From Symsagittifera roscoffensis (lineage: Eukaryota > Xenacoelomorpha > Acoela > Convolutidae): a stretch of DNA of 64,000 nt. The notes under the pieces were generated by a model that saw nothing but the letters and a program-made list of their open reading frames with translations, was not told where the DNA came from and did not search any database. The DNA lies in assembly GCF_963678635.1 (NCBI RefSeq), contig NC_087070.1, positions 39,542,397-39,606,396 of the forward strand, written 5' to 3'. The translations under genes and the position numbers were made by a program. Below are positions 44,012 to 57,990 of the stretch, one piece after another; positions within the stretch are counted from its first letter, which is position 1; each line of letters opens with the position of its first letter.

Positions 44012-47000
44012 ATTCAACGCTGGTTTATTTTTTCACAATCGCGACGGAGATACGCCATTTCCAGAATCATTCAGCGCTCGTTAACATTTGACGATAGCGA
44101 CCGAGATACGCTGTTTGCAGAATCGTTTGCGCTTTTTAATTTTTTGATAATCGCGACTGCGATACGTCAATTCCAGAATCATTCCGCGCTTGTTAGTTTT
44201 CGACAATCGCAACCAAAATACGCTATTTGTAGAAAAATTCATCGCTTGTTTTTTTTGACGACTGCGACTGGGATAAAACATTTCCATAATCATTCCGCGC
44301 TTGCTAACTTTTGACGATCGCGACCGAGGTACGCTGTTTGCAGAATCAATCGGCGCTTGTTCTTTTTAACAATCACAACCGAGATACGCTATTTCTAGAA
44401 TCCTTCCGCGTTTTTTCTTGACATTCGCAACCGAGTTACCCCATTTCAAAAATTGATCTAGGATTGTTGAATTTTTGATGATCGACCCGAGATACGCTAT
44501 TTGCAGAATCATTCGGCGCTTGTTGATTTGTTGAAAATCGTGTAGGCGTTACGCTAATTGCAGAATCGTTTGGTGCTTGTTAAAATTTGACAATTGCGAC
44601 CGATATTCGCTATTTCCAGAATCAGTATGCGCTTGTAAATTTTTCGGCAAGCGCCATCTAGATATGCTATTTGCAGAGTCATACTGCGCTTTTAATTTTT
44701 TTGACAATCGCCACCGTGATATTTCAATTGCAGAATCAATTCGCGCCTGTTAGTTTTTGACAATTGCGACCAAAATAGGCTAATAGCGGAATCATTCAGC
44801 GCTTGTTTTGTTGACGACTGCGAACGAGATATGCCATTTCCAGAATCATTCCGCGCTTATTAAACCATTGTTGATTGCGACCGAATTATGCTATTTACAG
44901 AATCATTCGGCGCTTGTTATTTTTCGACGATTGCGACAGAGATACGCCATTTCCAGAATACTTCCGCGCTCGTTAACTTTTGAGGGATCGCGACCGAGAT
45001 ACGCTATTTGCAGTTTCGTTAGGCCTTTGTTTTTTTTGACAATCACAACCGAGAGACGCTATTTCCAGAATCATTCCGCATTCGTTGAATTTTGACAATC
45101 GCGACCGACATACGCTGTTTGCAGAATCAATCGGAGCTTGTTTTTTTAACAAGCACAACCGAGATACGCTATTTCTAGAATCCTTCCGCGTTTTTTCTTG
45201 ACATTCGCAACCGAGATACCCCATTTCAAAAATTGATCCAGGATTGTTGAATTGATACGCTAATTGCAGAATTGTTCGGTGCTTATTAATATTTGACAAC
45301 TGCGAACGATATTCGCTATTTTCAGAATCAATATGCGCTTGTAAATTTTCCGGCAAGCGCCATCTAGATATGCTATTTGCAGAATCATTCGGCGCTTGTT
45401 GATTTGTTGAAAATCGCCACCGTGATATTTCAATTGCAGAATCAATTTGCGCCTGTTAGTTTTTGACAACTGCGACCGATATTCGCTATTTCCAGAATCA
45501 ATATGCGCTTGTAAATTTTTCGGCAAGCGCCATCTGGATATGCTATTTGCAGAATCATACTGCGCTTTTAAATTTTTTGACAATCGCCACCGTGATATTT
45601 CAATTGCAGAATCAATTTGCGCCTGTTAGTTTTTGACAATTGCGACCAAAATAGGCTAATAGCGGAATCATTCAGCGCTTGTTTCGTTGACGACTGCGAA
45701 CGAGATATGCCATTTCCAGAACCATTCCGCGCTTATTAAACCATTGTTGATTGCGACCGAATTATGCTATTTACAGAATCATTCGGCGCTTGTTATTTTT
45801 CGACGATTGCGACAGAGATACGCCGTTTCCAGAATAATTCCGCGCTCGTTAACTTTTGAGGATCGCGACCGAGATACGCTATTTGCAGTTTCGTTAGGCC
45901 TTTGTTTTTTTTGACAATCACAACCGAGAGACGCTATTTCCAGAATTATTCCGCATTCGTTGAATTTTGACAATCGCGACCGACATGCGCTGTTTGCAGA
46001 ATCAATCGGAGCTTGTTTTTTTAACAAGAACAACCGAGATACGCTATTTCTAGAATCCTTCCGCGTTTTTTCTTGACATTGGCAACCGAGATACCCCATT
46101 TCAAAAATTGATCCAGGATTGTTGAATTGATACGCTAATTGCAGAGTCGTTCGGTGCTTATTAATATTTGACAATTGCGACCGATATTCGCTATTTTCAG
46201 AATCAATATGCGCTTGTAAATTTTTCGGCAAACGCGACCTAGATATGCTATTTGCCGAATCTTATTGAGTTTTTTAATTTTTTGACAATCGCGACCGTGA
46301 TACTTCAATTGCAGAATCAACCCGCACTTGTTAGTTTTTGACAATTGCGACCGAAATACACTAATAGCCGAATCATTCGGCGCTTGTTTTGTTGACGACT
46401 GCGAACGAGATATGCCATTTCCAGAATCGCTCCGCGCTTATTAAACTATTTTTGATTGCGACCGAGATATGCTATTGACAGAATCATTCGGCGCTTGTTA
46501 TTTTTTGAAAATTGCAACCGAGATCCGCTATTTGTAGAATCATTCCGCAATTGTTCTTTTTTGACAATCGCAACCAAGATACGCTATTTGCAAAAAAAAT
46601 CCGCGTTTTTTTGACAATCGCAACCGAGATACCCCATTTCAAAAACCATTCCGCGATTATCAAATTTTCGACAATCGCTTTCGAGGTTACGCTGTTTGAA
46701 GAATCAATCGGCGCTTGTTAATTTGTTGACAATCGCGACCACGTCACGCTGTTTGCAAAACTATTCCGCGCTTTCGCCATTTCCAGTATCAATCCGCGGT
46801 TGTAATTTTTTAGATGGACGCGACCTACATATGCTTTCTGCAGAATCATTGGCTCTTTTTATTGTTTTGACAATCGCTACCGGGATACGCCAATTGCTGT
46901 ATGAAGCCGCGCTTGTTTTTTTTATTATCCCTACCAAATTAATTCAATTCTGGAATTTTTTGGCACCCGTTAGTTATTTGACTCTCGCAAACGAGATGCT

Positions 47001-47593
47001 CTTTTTGCAGAATCAATCATCGGTTGAAAATTTTTTTTTTTTTACAATCGCGACTGAGATTCGCCATTTCCAGAATAATTCTGCGCTTGTTATTTTTCTG
47101 ACGATCGCGACCGAGACCTGCCATTTGCAGAATCATTCGGCGCTTGTTATTGTTTAACAATCGACACCGAGATACGCTATTTGCAGAAAAATTCAACGTT
47201 TTTTGGCAATCCCAAACGGAATACGTCAATTGCAGAGTTGTTCCGCACTGTTTATTTTTTTGATGGGCGTGAGATAAGCTATTTGCAGAATCATTCGGCG
47301 CTCGTTATTTTTTGACAATCGTAACCAAGATACGCTAATGAAGAAAATTTTACCGTTTTTTCGACACTCGCAACCGGAATACGTCCGTCAATTCCAGATT
47401 CATTCCGTGCTGTTTACTTTTTTGACGACCGCGAGATACGTTATTTGCATAATCATTCGGCGCCTACGAATTTTTTGATGATAGCGACCGCGATACGCTT
47501 TTTGCAGAACCATTCCGGGCTTCCTAGTTTTTGACAACTGCGACCGAAATAAGCCATTTCAAAAATCATTCCGCAATTGTTATTTTGTTGACT

Positions 47594-47648
47594 GATTCTG
47601 CAATTAGCGTATTTTGGTCGCAGTTCAAAATACGCTATTTGCAGAATC
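47594..47648. repeat. 55 bp satellite palindrome, copy 4
   Basis: The left arm reads GATTCTGCAATTAGCG. There are two arm mismatches. Copies 5 and 7 share this version. Confidence 0.85.
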
Positions 47649-50600
47649 ATTCAACGCTGTTTTATTTTTTGACAATCACAACCGAGAGACGCTATTTCCA
47701 GAATTATTCCGCATTCGTTGAATTTTGACAATTGCGACCGACATGCGCTGTTTGCAGAATCAATCGGAGCTTGTTTTTTTAACAAGCACAACCGAGATAC
47801 GCTATTTCTAGAATCCTTCCGCGTTTTTTCTTGACATTGGCAACCGAGATACCCCATTTCAAAAATTGATCCAGGATTGTTGAATTGATACGCTAATTGC
47901 AGAATCGTTCGGTGCTTATTAATATTTGACAATTGCGACCGATATTCGCAATTTTCAGAATCAATATGCGCTTGTAAATTTTTCGGCAAGCGCCATCTAG
48001 ATATGCTATTTGAAGAATCATTTGGCGCTTGTTGATTTGTTGAAAATCGTGTAGGCGTTACGCTAATTGCAGAATCGTTTGGTGCTTGTTAATATTTGAC
48101 AATTGCGACCGATATTCGCTATTTCCAGAATCAATATGCGCTTGTAACTTTTTCGGCAAGCGCCATCTAGATATGCTATTTGCAGAATCATACTGCGCTT
48201 TTAAATTTTGTGACAATCGCCACCGTGATATTTCAATTGCAGAATCAATTCGCGCCTGTTAGTTTTTGACAATTGCGACCAAAATAGGCTAATAGCGGAA
48301 TCATTCAGCGCTTGTTTTGTTGACGACTGCGAACGAGATATGCCATTTCCAGAATCATTCCGCGCTTATTAAACCATTGTTGATTGCGACCGAATTATGC
48401 TATTTACAGAATCATTCGGCGCTTGTTATTTTTCGACGATTGCGACAGAGATACGCCATTTCCAGAATAATTCCGCGCTCGTTAACTTTTGAGGATCGCG
48501 ACCGAGATACGCTATTTGCAGTTTCGTTAGGCCTTTGTTTTTTTTTGACAATCACAACCGAGAGACGCTATTTCCAGAATCATTCCGCATTCGTTGAATT
48601 TTGACAATCGCGACAGACATACGCTGTTTGCAGAATCAATCGGAGCTTGTTTTTTGAACAAGCACAACCGAGATTCGCTATTTCTAGAATCCTTCCGCGT
48701 TTTTTCTTGACATTCGCAACCGAGATATCCCATTTCAAAAATTGATCCAGGATTGTTGAATTGATACGCTAATTGCAGAATCGTTCGGTGCTTTTTAATA
48801 TTTGACAATTGCGACCGATATTCGCTATTTTCAGAATCAATATGCGCTTGTAAATTTTTCGGCAAACGCGACCTAGATATGCTATTTGCTGAATCTTATT
48901 GAGTTTTTTAATTTTTTGACAATCGCGACCGTGATACTTCAATTGCAGAATCAACCCGCACTTGTTAGTTTTTGACAATTGCGACCGAAATACACTAATA
49001 GCCGAATCATTCAGCGCTTGTTTTGTTGACGACTGCGAACGAGATATGCCATTTCCAGAATCGCTCCGCGCTTATTAAACTATTGTTGATTGCGACCGAG
49101 ATATGCTATTTACAGAATCATTCGGCGCTTGTTATTTTTCGACGATTGCGACAGAGATACGCCATTTCCAGAATAATTCCGCGCTCGTTAACTTTTGAGG
49201 GATCGCGACCGAGATACGCTATTTGCAGTTTCGTTATGCCTTTGTTTTTTTTGACAATCACAACCGATATTCGCTATTTCCAGAATCAATATGCGCTTGT
49301 AAATTTTTCGGCAAGCGCCATCTAGATATGCTATTTGCAGAATCATACTGCGCTTTTAAATTTTGTGACAATCGCCACCGTGATATTTCAATTGCAGAAT
49401 CAATTCGCGCCTGTTAGTTTTTGACAATTGCGACCAAAATAGGCTAATAGCGGAATCATTCAGCGCTTGTTTTGTTGACGACTGCGAACGAGATATGCCA
49501 TTTCCAGAATCATTCCGCGCTTATTAAATCATTGTTGATTGCGACCGAATTAAGCTATTTACAGAATCATTCGGCGCTTGTTATTTTTCGACGATTGCGA
49601 CAGAGATACGCCATTTCCAGAATAATTCCGCGCTCGTTAACTTTTGAGGATCGCGACCGAGATACGCTATTTGCAGTTTCGTTAGGCCTTTGTTTTTTTT
49701 GACAATCACAACCGAGAGACGCTATTTCCAGAATCATTCCGCATTCGTTGAATTTTGACAATCGCGACCGACATACGCTGTTTGCAGAATCAATCGGAGC
49801 TTGTTTTTTTAACAAGCACAACCAAGATACGCTATTTCTAGAATCCTTCCGCGTTTTTTCTTGACATTCGCAACCGAGATATCCCATTTCAAAAATTGAT
49901 CCAGGATTGTTGAATTGATACGCTAATTGCAGAATGGTTCGGTGCTTATTAATATTTGACAATTGCGACCGATATTTGCTATTTTCAGAATCAATATGCG
50001 CTTGTAAGTTTTTCGGCAAATGCGACCTAGATATGCTATTTGCTGAATCTTATTGAGCTTTTTATTTTTTTGACAATCACGACCGTGATACTTCAATTGC
50101 AGAATCAACCCGCACTTGTTAGTTTTTGACAATTGCGACCAAAATACACTAATAGCCGAATCATTCAGCGCTTGTTTTGTTGACGACTGCGAACGAGATA
50201 TACCATTTCCAGAATCGCTCCGCGCTTATTAAACTATTGTTGATTGCGACCGAGATATGCTATTTACAGAATCATTCGGCGCTTGTTATTTTTTGAAAAT
50301 TGCAACCGAGATCCGCTATTTGTAGAATCATTCCGCATTTGTTCTTTTTTGACAATCGCAACCAAGATACGCTATTTGCAAAAAAAATCCGCGTTTTTTT
50401 GACAATCGCAACCGAGATACCCCATTTCAAAAACCATTCCGCGATTGTCAAATTTTCGACAATCGCTTTCGAGATACGCTGTTTGAAGAATCAATCGGCG
50501 CTTGTTAATTTGTTGACAATCGCGACCACGTCACGCTGTTTGCAAAACTATTCCGCGCTTTCGCCATTTCCAGTATCAATCCGTGGTTGTAATTTTTTAG

Positions 50601-51375
50601 ATGGACGCGACCTACATATGCTTTCTGCAGAATCATTGGCTCTTTTTATTGTTTTGACAATCGCTACCGGGATACGCCAATTGCTGTATGAAGCCGCGCT
50701 TGTTTTTTTTATTATCCCTACCAAATTAATTCAATTCTGGAATTTTTTGGCGCCCGTTAGTTGTTTGACTCTCGCAAACGAGATGCTCTTTTTGCAGAAT
50801 CAATCAGCGGTTGAAAACTTTTTTTACAATCGCGACTGAGATTCGCCATTTCCAGAATTATTCTGCGCTTGTTATTTTTCTGACGATCGCGACCGAGACC
50901 TGCCATTTGCAGAATCATTCGGCGCTTGTTATTGTTTGACAATCAACACCGAGATACGCTATTTGCAGAAAAATTCAACGTTTTTTGGCAATCCCAAACG
51001 GAATACGTCAATTGCAGAGTTAATCCGCACTGTTTATTTTTTTGATGGGCGTGAGATAAGCTATTTGCAGAATCATTCGGCGCTCGTTATTTTTTGACAA
51101 TCGTAACCAAGATACGCTAATGAAGAAATATTTACCGTTTTTTCGACACTCGCAACCGGAATACGTCAGTCAATTCCAGAGTCATTCCGTGCTGTTTGTT
51201 TTTTTGACGACCGCGAGATACGTTATTTGCATAATCATTCGGCGCCTGCGAATTTTTTGATGATAGCGACCGCGATACGCTTTTTGCAGAACCATTCCGG
51301 GCTTGCTAGTTTTTGACAATTGCGACCGAAATAAGCCATTTCAAAAATCATTCCGCAATTGCTATTTTGTTGACT

Positions 51376-51430
51376 GATTCTGCAATTAGCGTATTTTGGT
51401 CGCAGTTCAAAATACGCTATTTGCAGAATC
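51376..51430. repeat. 55 bp satellite palindrome, copy 5
   Basis: Same version as copy 4, 3782 bp downstream of it, matching the 3.79 kb higher-order repeat. Confidence 0.85.
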
Positions 51431-52711
51431 ATTCAACGCTGTTTTATTTTTTGACAATTGCGACGGAGAATCGCCATTTCCAGAATCATTCCGCGCTCGT
51501 TAATATTTGACGATTGCGACCGAGATACGCTGTTTGCAGAATCATTTTGCGCTTTTTAATTTTTTGATAATCGCGACTGCGATACGTCTATTCCAGAATC
51601 ATTCCGCGCCTGTTAATTTTTGAAAATCGCAACCGAAATACGCTATTTGTAGAAAAAATCATCGCTTGTTTTTTTTGACGACTGCGAATGAGATATGCCA
51701 TTTCCAGAATCATCCCACGCTTATTAAACCATTTTTGATTGCGACCGAGATATGCTATTTACAGAATCATTCGGCGCTTGTTATTGTTTGACAATTGCAA
51801 CCGAGATCCGCTATTTGCAGAATCATTCCGCGTTAGTTCTTTTTTGACAATCGCAACCAAGATCCGCTTTTTGCAAAAAAATTCCGCGTTTTTTGACAGT
51901 CGCAACCGAGATACCCCATTTCAAAAACCAATCCGCGATTGTTAAATTTTCGACAATCGCTTCCGAGATGCGCTGCTTGAAGAATCAATCGGCGCTTGTT
52001 AATTTGTTGACAATCGCGACTATGTCAAGCTGTTTGCAAAACTATTCCGCGGTTTCGCCATTTCCAGTATCAATCCCCGGTTGCAATTTTTTTGATGAAC
52101 GCGACCTAAATATGCTATCTGCAGAATCATTGGCTCTTTTTAGTATTTTGACAATCGCTACCGGGATACGCCAATTCCAGTATGAAGCTGCGCTTGTTAA
52201 TTTTTTGACTAACTCGACCGAATTAATTCAATTCCGGAATTTTTTGGTGCCTGTTAGTTGTTTGACTCTCGTGAACGAGACGCTCTTTTTGCAGAATCAA
52301 TCAGCGAATGTATTTTGTTTTTACAATCGCGACCGAGATTCGACATTTCGAGAATTATTCCGCGCCTGTTAATTCTTTGACGATCGCGACCGAGATCCGC
52401 CATTTGCAGAATCATTCGGCGCTTGTTATTGTTTGACAATCGACACCGAGATACGCTATTTGCAGAAAAATTCAACGTTTTTTTGACAATCCCAACCGGA
52501 ATACGTCAATTGCAGAGTTGTTCCGCACTGTTTATTTTTTTGATGGGCGCGAAATACGTTATTTGCAGAATCATTCGGCGCCTGCTATTTTTTCGATGAT
52601 AGCGACCGAGATACGCTTTTTGCAGAACCATTCCGGGCTTGCTAGCTTTTGACATTTGCGACCAAAATTAGCCATTTCAAAAATCATTCCGCAATTGTTA
52701 TTTTGTTGACT

Positions 52712-52766
52712 GATTCTGCAAATAGCGTATTTTGGTCGCAATCCAAAATACGCTATTTGCAGAATC
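52712..52766. repeat. 55 bp satellite palindrome, copy 6 (perfect arms)
   Basis: The 24 bp arms pair perfectly around the loop TCGCAAT. The loop-proximal part of the left arm reads GCGTATTTTGG. Confidence 0.9.
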
Positions 52767-55700
52767 TTTCAACGCTGGTTTTTTTTGACAATCGCGACGG
52801 AGATACGCCATTTCCAGAATCATTCCGTGCTCATTAACATTCGAAGATTGCGACCGAGATACGCTGTTTGCAGAATCATATTGCGCTTTTTAATTTTTTG
52901 ATAATCGCGACTGCGATACGTCAATTCCAGAATCATTCCGCGCTTGTTAGTTTTTGACAATCGCAACCAAAATACGCTATTTGTAGAAAAGTTCATCGCT
53001 TGTTTTTTTTGACGCCTGCTACCGAGACACAACATTTCCATAATCATTCCGCGCTTGTTATAGTTTTTGACAATCGCAACCGAAATACGCTATTTGTAGA
53101 AAATTTCATCGCTTGTTTTTTTTGACGACTACGACCGAGATACGCTATTTGCAGAATCATTCGGCGCTTGTGTTTTTTTGACAATTGCAACGGAGATCTG
53201 CTATTTGCAGAATTTTTCCGCGTTTGTTTTTTTGACAATCATAACCAAGATACGCTATTTGCAAAAAAAACTCCGCGTTTTTTTTCACAATCGCTACCAG
53301 AATACGTCAATTCCAGAGACGTTCCGCGCTGTTTAATTTTTTGACAATCGCGAGATAAGCTATTTGCAGAACCATTCGGCGCTTGCTACTTTTTTGACAG
53401 TCGCGACCGAGATTCGCCATTTCCAGAATCAAATCGAACTTGTTAATTTTTTGACGATCGCAACCAAGCTCCTCTTTTTGCAGAATCATTCAGTGCTTGC
53501 TACTTTTTGGACAAACACGGCCGAGATTCGCAATTTACAGCAACTATTCGCACGTGGTAGTTTTTTTAACGATCTCGATCGAGATACTCTTTTTGTAGAA
53601 CCATTCAGGACTTGCTAGTTTTTGAGAATTGCGACTGAGATTAGCCATTTTAAAAATCGTTCCGCAATTGTTAATTTGTTGACGATTGCGACCAAAGTAT
53701 GCTATTTGCAGAATCTTTCAGCCTTTGTTTATTTTCTGACGATCGCGACAGAGATACGCCATTTCTAGAATCATTCCCCGCTCGCTAACTTTTAAAGATC
53801 GCGACCGAGATACGCTGTTTGCAGAATCAATCGGCGCTTGTAATTTTGTGACGATCGCGACCGAGATACAGTATTTGTAGAATCCTTCTGCGTTTTTTTG
53901 ACAATCGCGACAGAGATAAGCCATTTCCAGAATCATTCCGCGCTTGCTAACTCTTGACGATCGCGACTGAGATACGCTGTTTGCAGAATCAATCGGCGCT
54001 TGTTTTTTTTTAACAATCACAACCGAGATACGCTATTTCTAGAATTCTTTCGCGTTTCTTCGCAACCGAGATACTCAATTTCAAAAATTGTTCCAGGATT
54101 GTTGAATTTTTGACGATCGGCCCAAGATACGCTATTTGCAGAATCATTCGGCGCTTGTTGATTTGTTGAAAATTGCATCCTCGTTTTGTTAATTGCAAAA
54201 TCGTTCGGCGCTTGTTATTTTTTGACAATCGCGACTGAGATTCGCCATTTCCAGAATCAAACCGCGCTTGTAAACTCCTCGACAAACGCGACCTAGATAT
54301 ACTATTTCTAGAATCATATTGCGCTTTTTAATTTCTTGACATTCGCGACCGCGATATGGCAATTCCAGAATCAATCCGTGCTTGTTAGTTTTTGACAATT
54401 GCAACCGGAATACGTCACCTCCAGAGTCGATCCGCGCTGTTTAAATTTTCGACAATCGAGAGATACGCTACTTGCAGAATCATTCGGGGCTTGCTAATTT
54501 TTTGATGATACCGACCGAGAAACGCTTTTTGCAGAACTATTCCGGGGTTGCTAGTTTTGACAGTTACGACCGAGATAAGCCATTTCAAAACCATTCCCCG
54601 ATTTTTTTTTTGATGATGATTGCGACCGAATTATGCTATTTACAGAATCATTCGGGGCTTGTTATTTTTTGACGATTGCGACAGAGATACGCCATTTCTA
54701 GAATAATTCCGCGCTTGTTAACTTTTGAGGATCGCGACCGAGATACGCTATTTGCAGTTTCGTTAGGCCTTTGTTTTTTTTGACAATCACAACCGAGAGA
54801 CGCTATTTCCAGAATCATTCCGCATTCGTTGAATTTTGACAATCGCGACCGACATACGCTGTTTGCAGCATCAATCGGAGCTTGTTTTTATAACAAGCAC
54901 AACCGAGATACGCTATTTCTAGAATCCTTCCGCGTTTTTTCTTGACATTTGCAACCGAGATACCCATTTCAAAAATTGATCCAGGATTGTTGAATTTTTG
55001 ACGATCGACCAGATATACGCTATTTTCAGAGTCATTCGGCGCTTGTTGATTTGTTGAAATTCGCATAGGCGTTACGCTAATTGCAGATTCGTTCGGTGCT
55101 TAGTAATATTTGACAATTGCGACCGATATTCGCTATTTCCAGAATCAATATGCGCTGGTAAATTTTTCGGCAAACGCGACCTAGATATGCTATTTGCTGA
55201 ATCTTATTGAGCTTTTTAATTTTTTGACAATCGCGACCGTGATACTTCAATTGCAGAATCAACCCGCACTTGTTAGTTTTTGACAATTGCGACGGAAATA
55301 CGTTAATAGCCGAATCATTCAGCGCTTGTTTTGTTGACGACTGCGAACGAGATATGCCATTTCCAGAATCGCTCCGCGCTTATTAAACTATTGTTGATTG
55401 CGACCGAGATATGCTATTTACAGAATCATTCGGCGCTTGTTATTTTTTGACAATTGCAACCGAGATCCGCTATTTGTAGAATCATTCCGCATTTGTTCTT
55501 TTTTGACAATCGCAACCAAGATACGCTACTTGCAAAAAAAATTCCATGTTTTGTTTTGACAATCCCAACCGAGATACCCCATTTCAAAAACCGTTCCGCG
55601 ATAGATGAGTTTTTGACAATAGCTGCCGAGATACGCTATTTGCAGAATCATTCGGCGCTGGTTAGTTTGTTGACAATCGCAACCGTGAGAGGCTATTTCA

Positions 55701-56623
55701 AAAACCATTCCGCGATTGTCAAATTTTCGACAATCGCTTCAGAGATACGCTGTTTGAAGAATCAATCGGCGCTTGTTATATTGTTGACAATCGCGACCAC
55801 GTCACGCTGTTTGCAAAATTTTTCCGCGCTTTCCCCATTTCCAGTATCAATTCGCGGTTCTAATTTTTTCGATGTACGCGACCTAGATATGCTATCTGCA
55901 GAATCATTGGCTCTTTTTATTTTTTTGACAATCGCTACCGGGATACGCCAATTGCTGTATGAAGCAGCGCTTGTTTTTTTTATCCCTACCGAATCAATTC
56001 AATTCTGGAATTTTTTGGCGCCCGTTAGTTGTTTGACTCTCGCGAACGAGATGCTCTATTTGCAGAATCAATCAGCGGTTGTACATTTTTTTTACAATCG
56101 CGACCGAGATTCGCCATTTCCAGAATTATTCCTCGCTTGTAAATTTTCTGACGATCGCGACCGAGACCTGCCATTTGCCGAATCATTCGGCGCTTGTTAT
56201 TGTTTGACAATCGACACCGAGATACGCTATTTGCAGAAAAATTCAACGTTTTTTGGCAATCCCAAACTCAATTGCAGAGTTGTTCCGCACTGTTTACTTT
56301 TTTGATGGGCGTGAGATAAGCTATTTGCAGAATCATTCGGCGCTTGTTATTTTTTGACAATCGACACCGAGATACGCTATTTGCAAAAAAATTCAACGTT
56401 TTTTGGCAATCCCAAACTCAATTGCAGAGTTGTTCCGCACTGTTTACTTTTTTGATGGGCGTGAGAAAAGTTATTTGCAGAATCATTCGGCGCTTGCTAA
56501 TTTTTTGATGATAGCGACCGCGATACGCTTTTTGCAGAACCATTCCGGGCTTGCTAGTTTTTGACAATTGAGACCGAATTAAGCCATTTCAAAAATCATT
56601 CCGCAATTGTTATTTTGTTGACT

Positions 56624-56678
56624 GATTCTGCAATTAGCGTATTTTGGTCGCAGTTCAAAATACGCTATTTGCAGAATC
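56624..56678. repeat. 55 bp satellite palindrome, copy 7
   Basis: Same version as copies 4 and 5, with two arm mismatches, 5248 bp after copy 5. Confidence 0.85.
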
Positions 56679-57935
56679 ATTCAACGCTGTTTTATTTTTT
56701 GACAATTGCGACGGAGAATCGCCATTTCCAGAATCATTCCGCGCTCGTTAACATTTGTTTGCAGAATCATTTTGCGCTTTTTAATTTTTTGATAATCGCG
56801 ACTGCGATACGTCTATTCCAGACTCATTCCGCGCCTGTTAGTTTTTGAAAATCGCAACCGAAATACGCTATTTGTAGAAAAATTCATCGCTTGTTTTTTT
56901 TTACGACTGCGAATGAGATATGCCATTTCCAGAATCATTCCGCGCTTATTAAACCATTGTTGATTGCGACCGAGATATGCTATTACAGAATCATTCGGCG
57001 CTTGTTATTGTTTGACAATTGCAACCGAGATCCGCTATTTGCAGAATCATTCCGCGTTAGTTCTTTTTTGACAATCGCAACCAAGATACGCTATTTGCAA
57101 AAAAATTCCGCGTTTTTTTGACAATCGCAACCGAGATACCCCATTTCAAAAACCAATCGGCGATTGTTAAATTTTCGACAATCGCTTAAGAGATGCGCTA
57201 TTTGAAGAATCAATCGGCGCTTGTTAATTTGTTGACAATCGCGACCACGTCAAGCTGTTTGCAAAATTATTCCGCGCTTTCGCCATTTCCAGTATCAATC
57301 CGCGGTTGCAATTTTTTCGATGAACGCGACCTAAATATGCTATCTGCAGAATCATTGGCTCTTTTTATTTTTTTGACAATCGCTACCGGGATACGCCAAT
57401 TCCAGTATGAAGATGCGCTTGTTAATTTTTTGACTAACCCGACCGAATTAATTCAATTCCAGAATTTTTTGGCGCCTGATAGTTGTTTGATTCTCGCGAA
57501 CGAGACGCTCTTTTTGCAGAATCAATCAGCGGTTGTATTTTTTTTTACAATCGCTACCGAGATTCGCTATTTCGAGAATTATTAGGCGCCTGTTAATTTT
57601 TGGACGATCGCGACCGAGATCTGCCATTTGCAGAATCATTCGGCGCTTGTTATTGTTTGACAATCGACATCGAGATACGCTATTTGCAGAAAAATTCAAC
57701 GTTTTTTTGACAATCCCAACCGGAATACGTCAATTGCAGAGTTGTTCCGCACTGTTTAATTTTTTGATGGGCGCGAGGTACGTTATTTGCAGAATCATTC
57801 GGCGCCTGCTAATTTTTTGATGATAGCGACCGAGATACGCTTTTTGCAGAACCACTCCGGGCTTGCTAGTTTTTGACATTTGCGACCAAAATTAGCCATT
57901 TCAAAAATCATTCCGCAATTCTTATTTTGTTGAAT

Positions 57936-57990
57936 GATTCTGCAAATAGCGTAATTTGGTCGCAGTCCAAATTACGCTATTTGCAGAATC
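57936..57990. repeat. 55 bp satellite palindrome, copy 8 (perfect arms)
   Basis: The 24 bp arms pair perfectly around the loop TCGCAGT. The left arm reads GCGTAATTTGG, one base different from copy 6, and the right arm carries the matching complementary change. Confidence 0.9.

Larger units (their letters stand above)
45687..51432. repeat. Higher-order repeat: block duplicated about 3.79 kb apart
   Basis: Landmarks at 45779 and 46512 recur at 49567 and 50300 (3788 bp), and 47531 recurs at 51313 (3782 bp). The roughly 2 kb block at 45.7-47.7 kb is therefore copied at 49.5-51.4 kb, with 0.88-1.16 kb subrepeats between them. Confidence 0.75.

Noticed and set aside
55454-56305. A 283-codon plus-strand frame as a repeat-protein gene
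   Set aside because: It is made only of satellite monomers whose length is a multiple of three. Neighbouring copies shift frame and stop freely, and there is no start or splice context.
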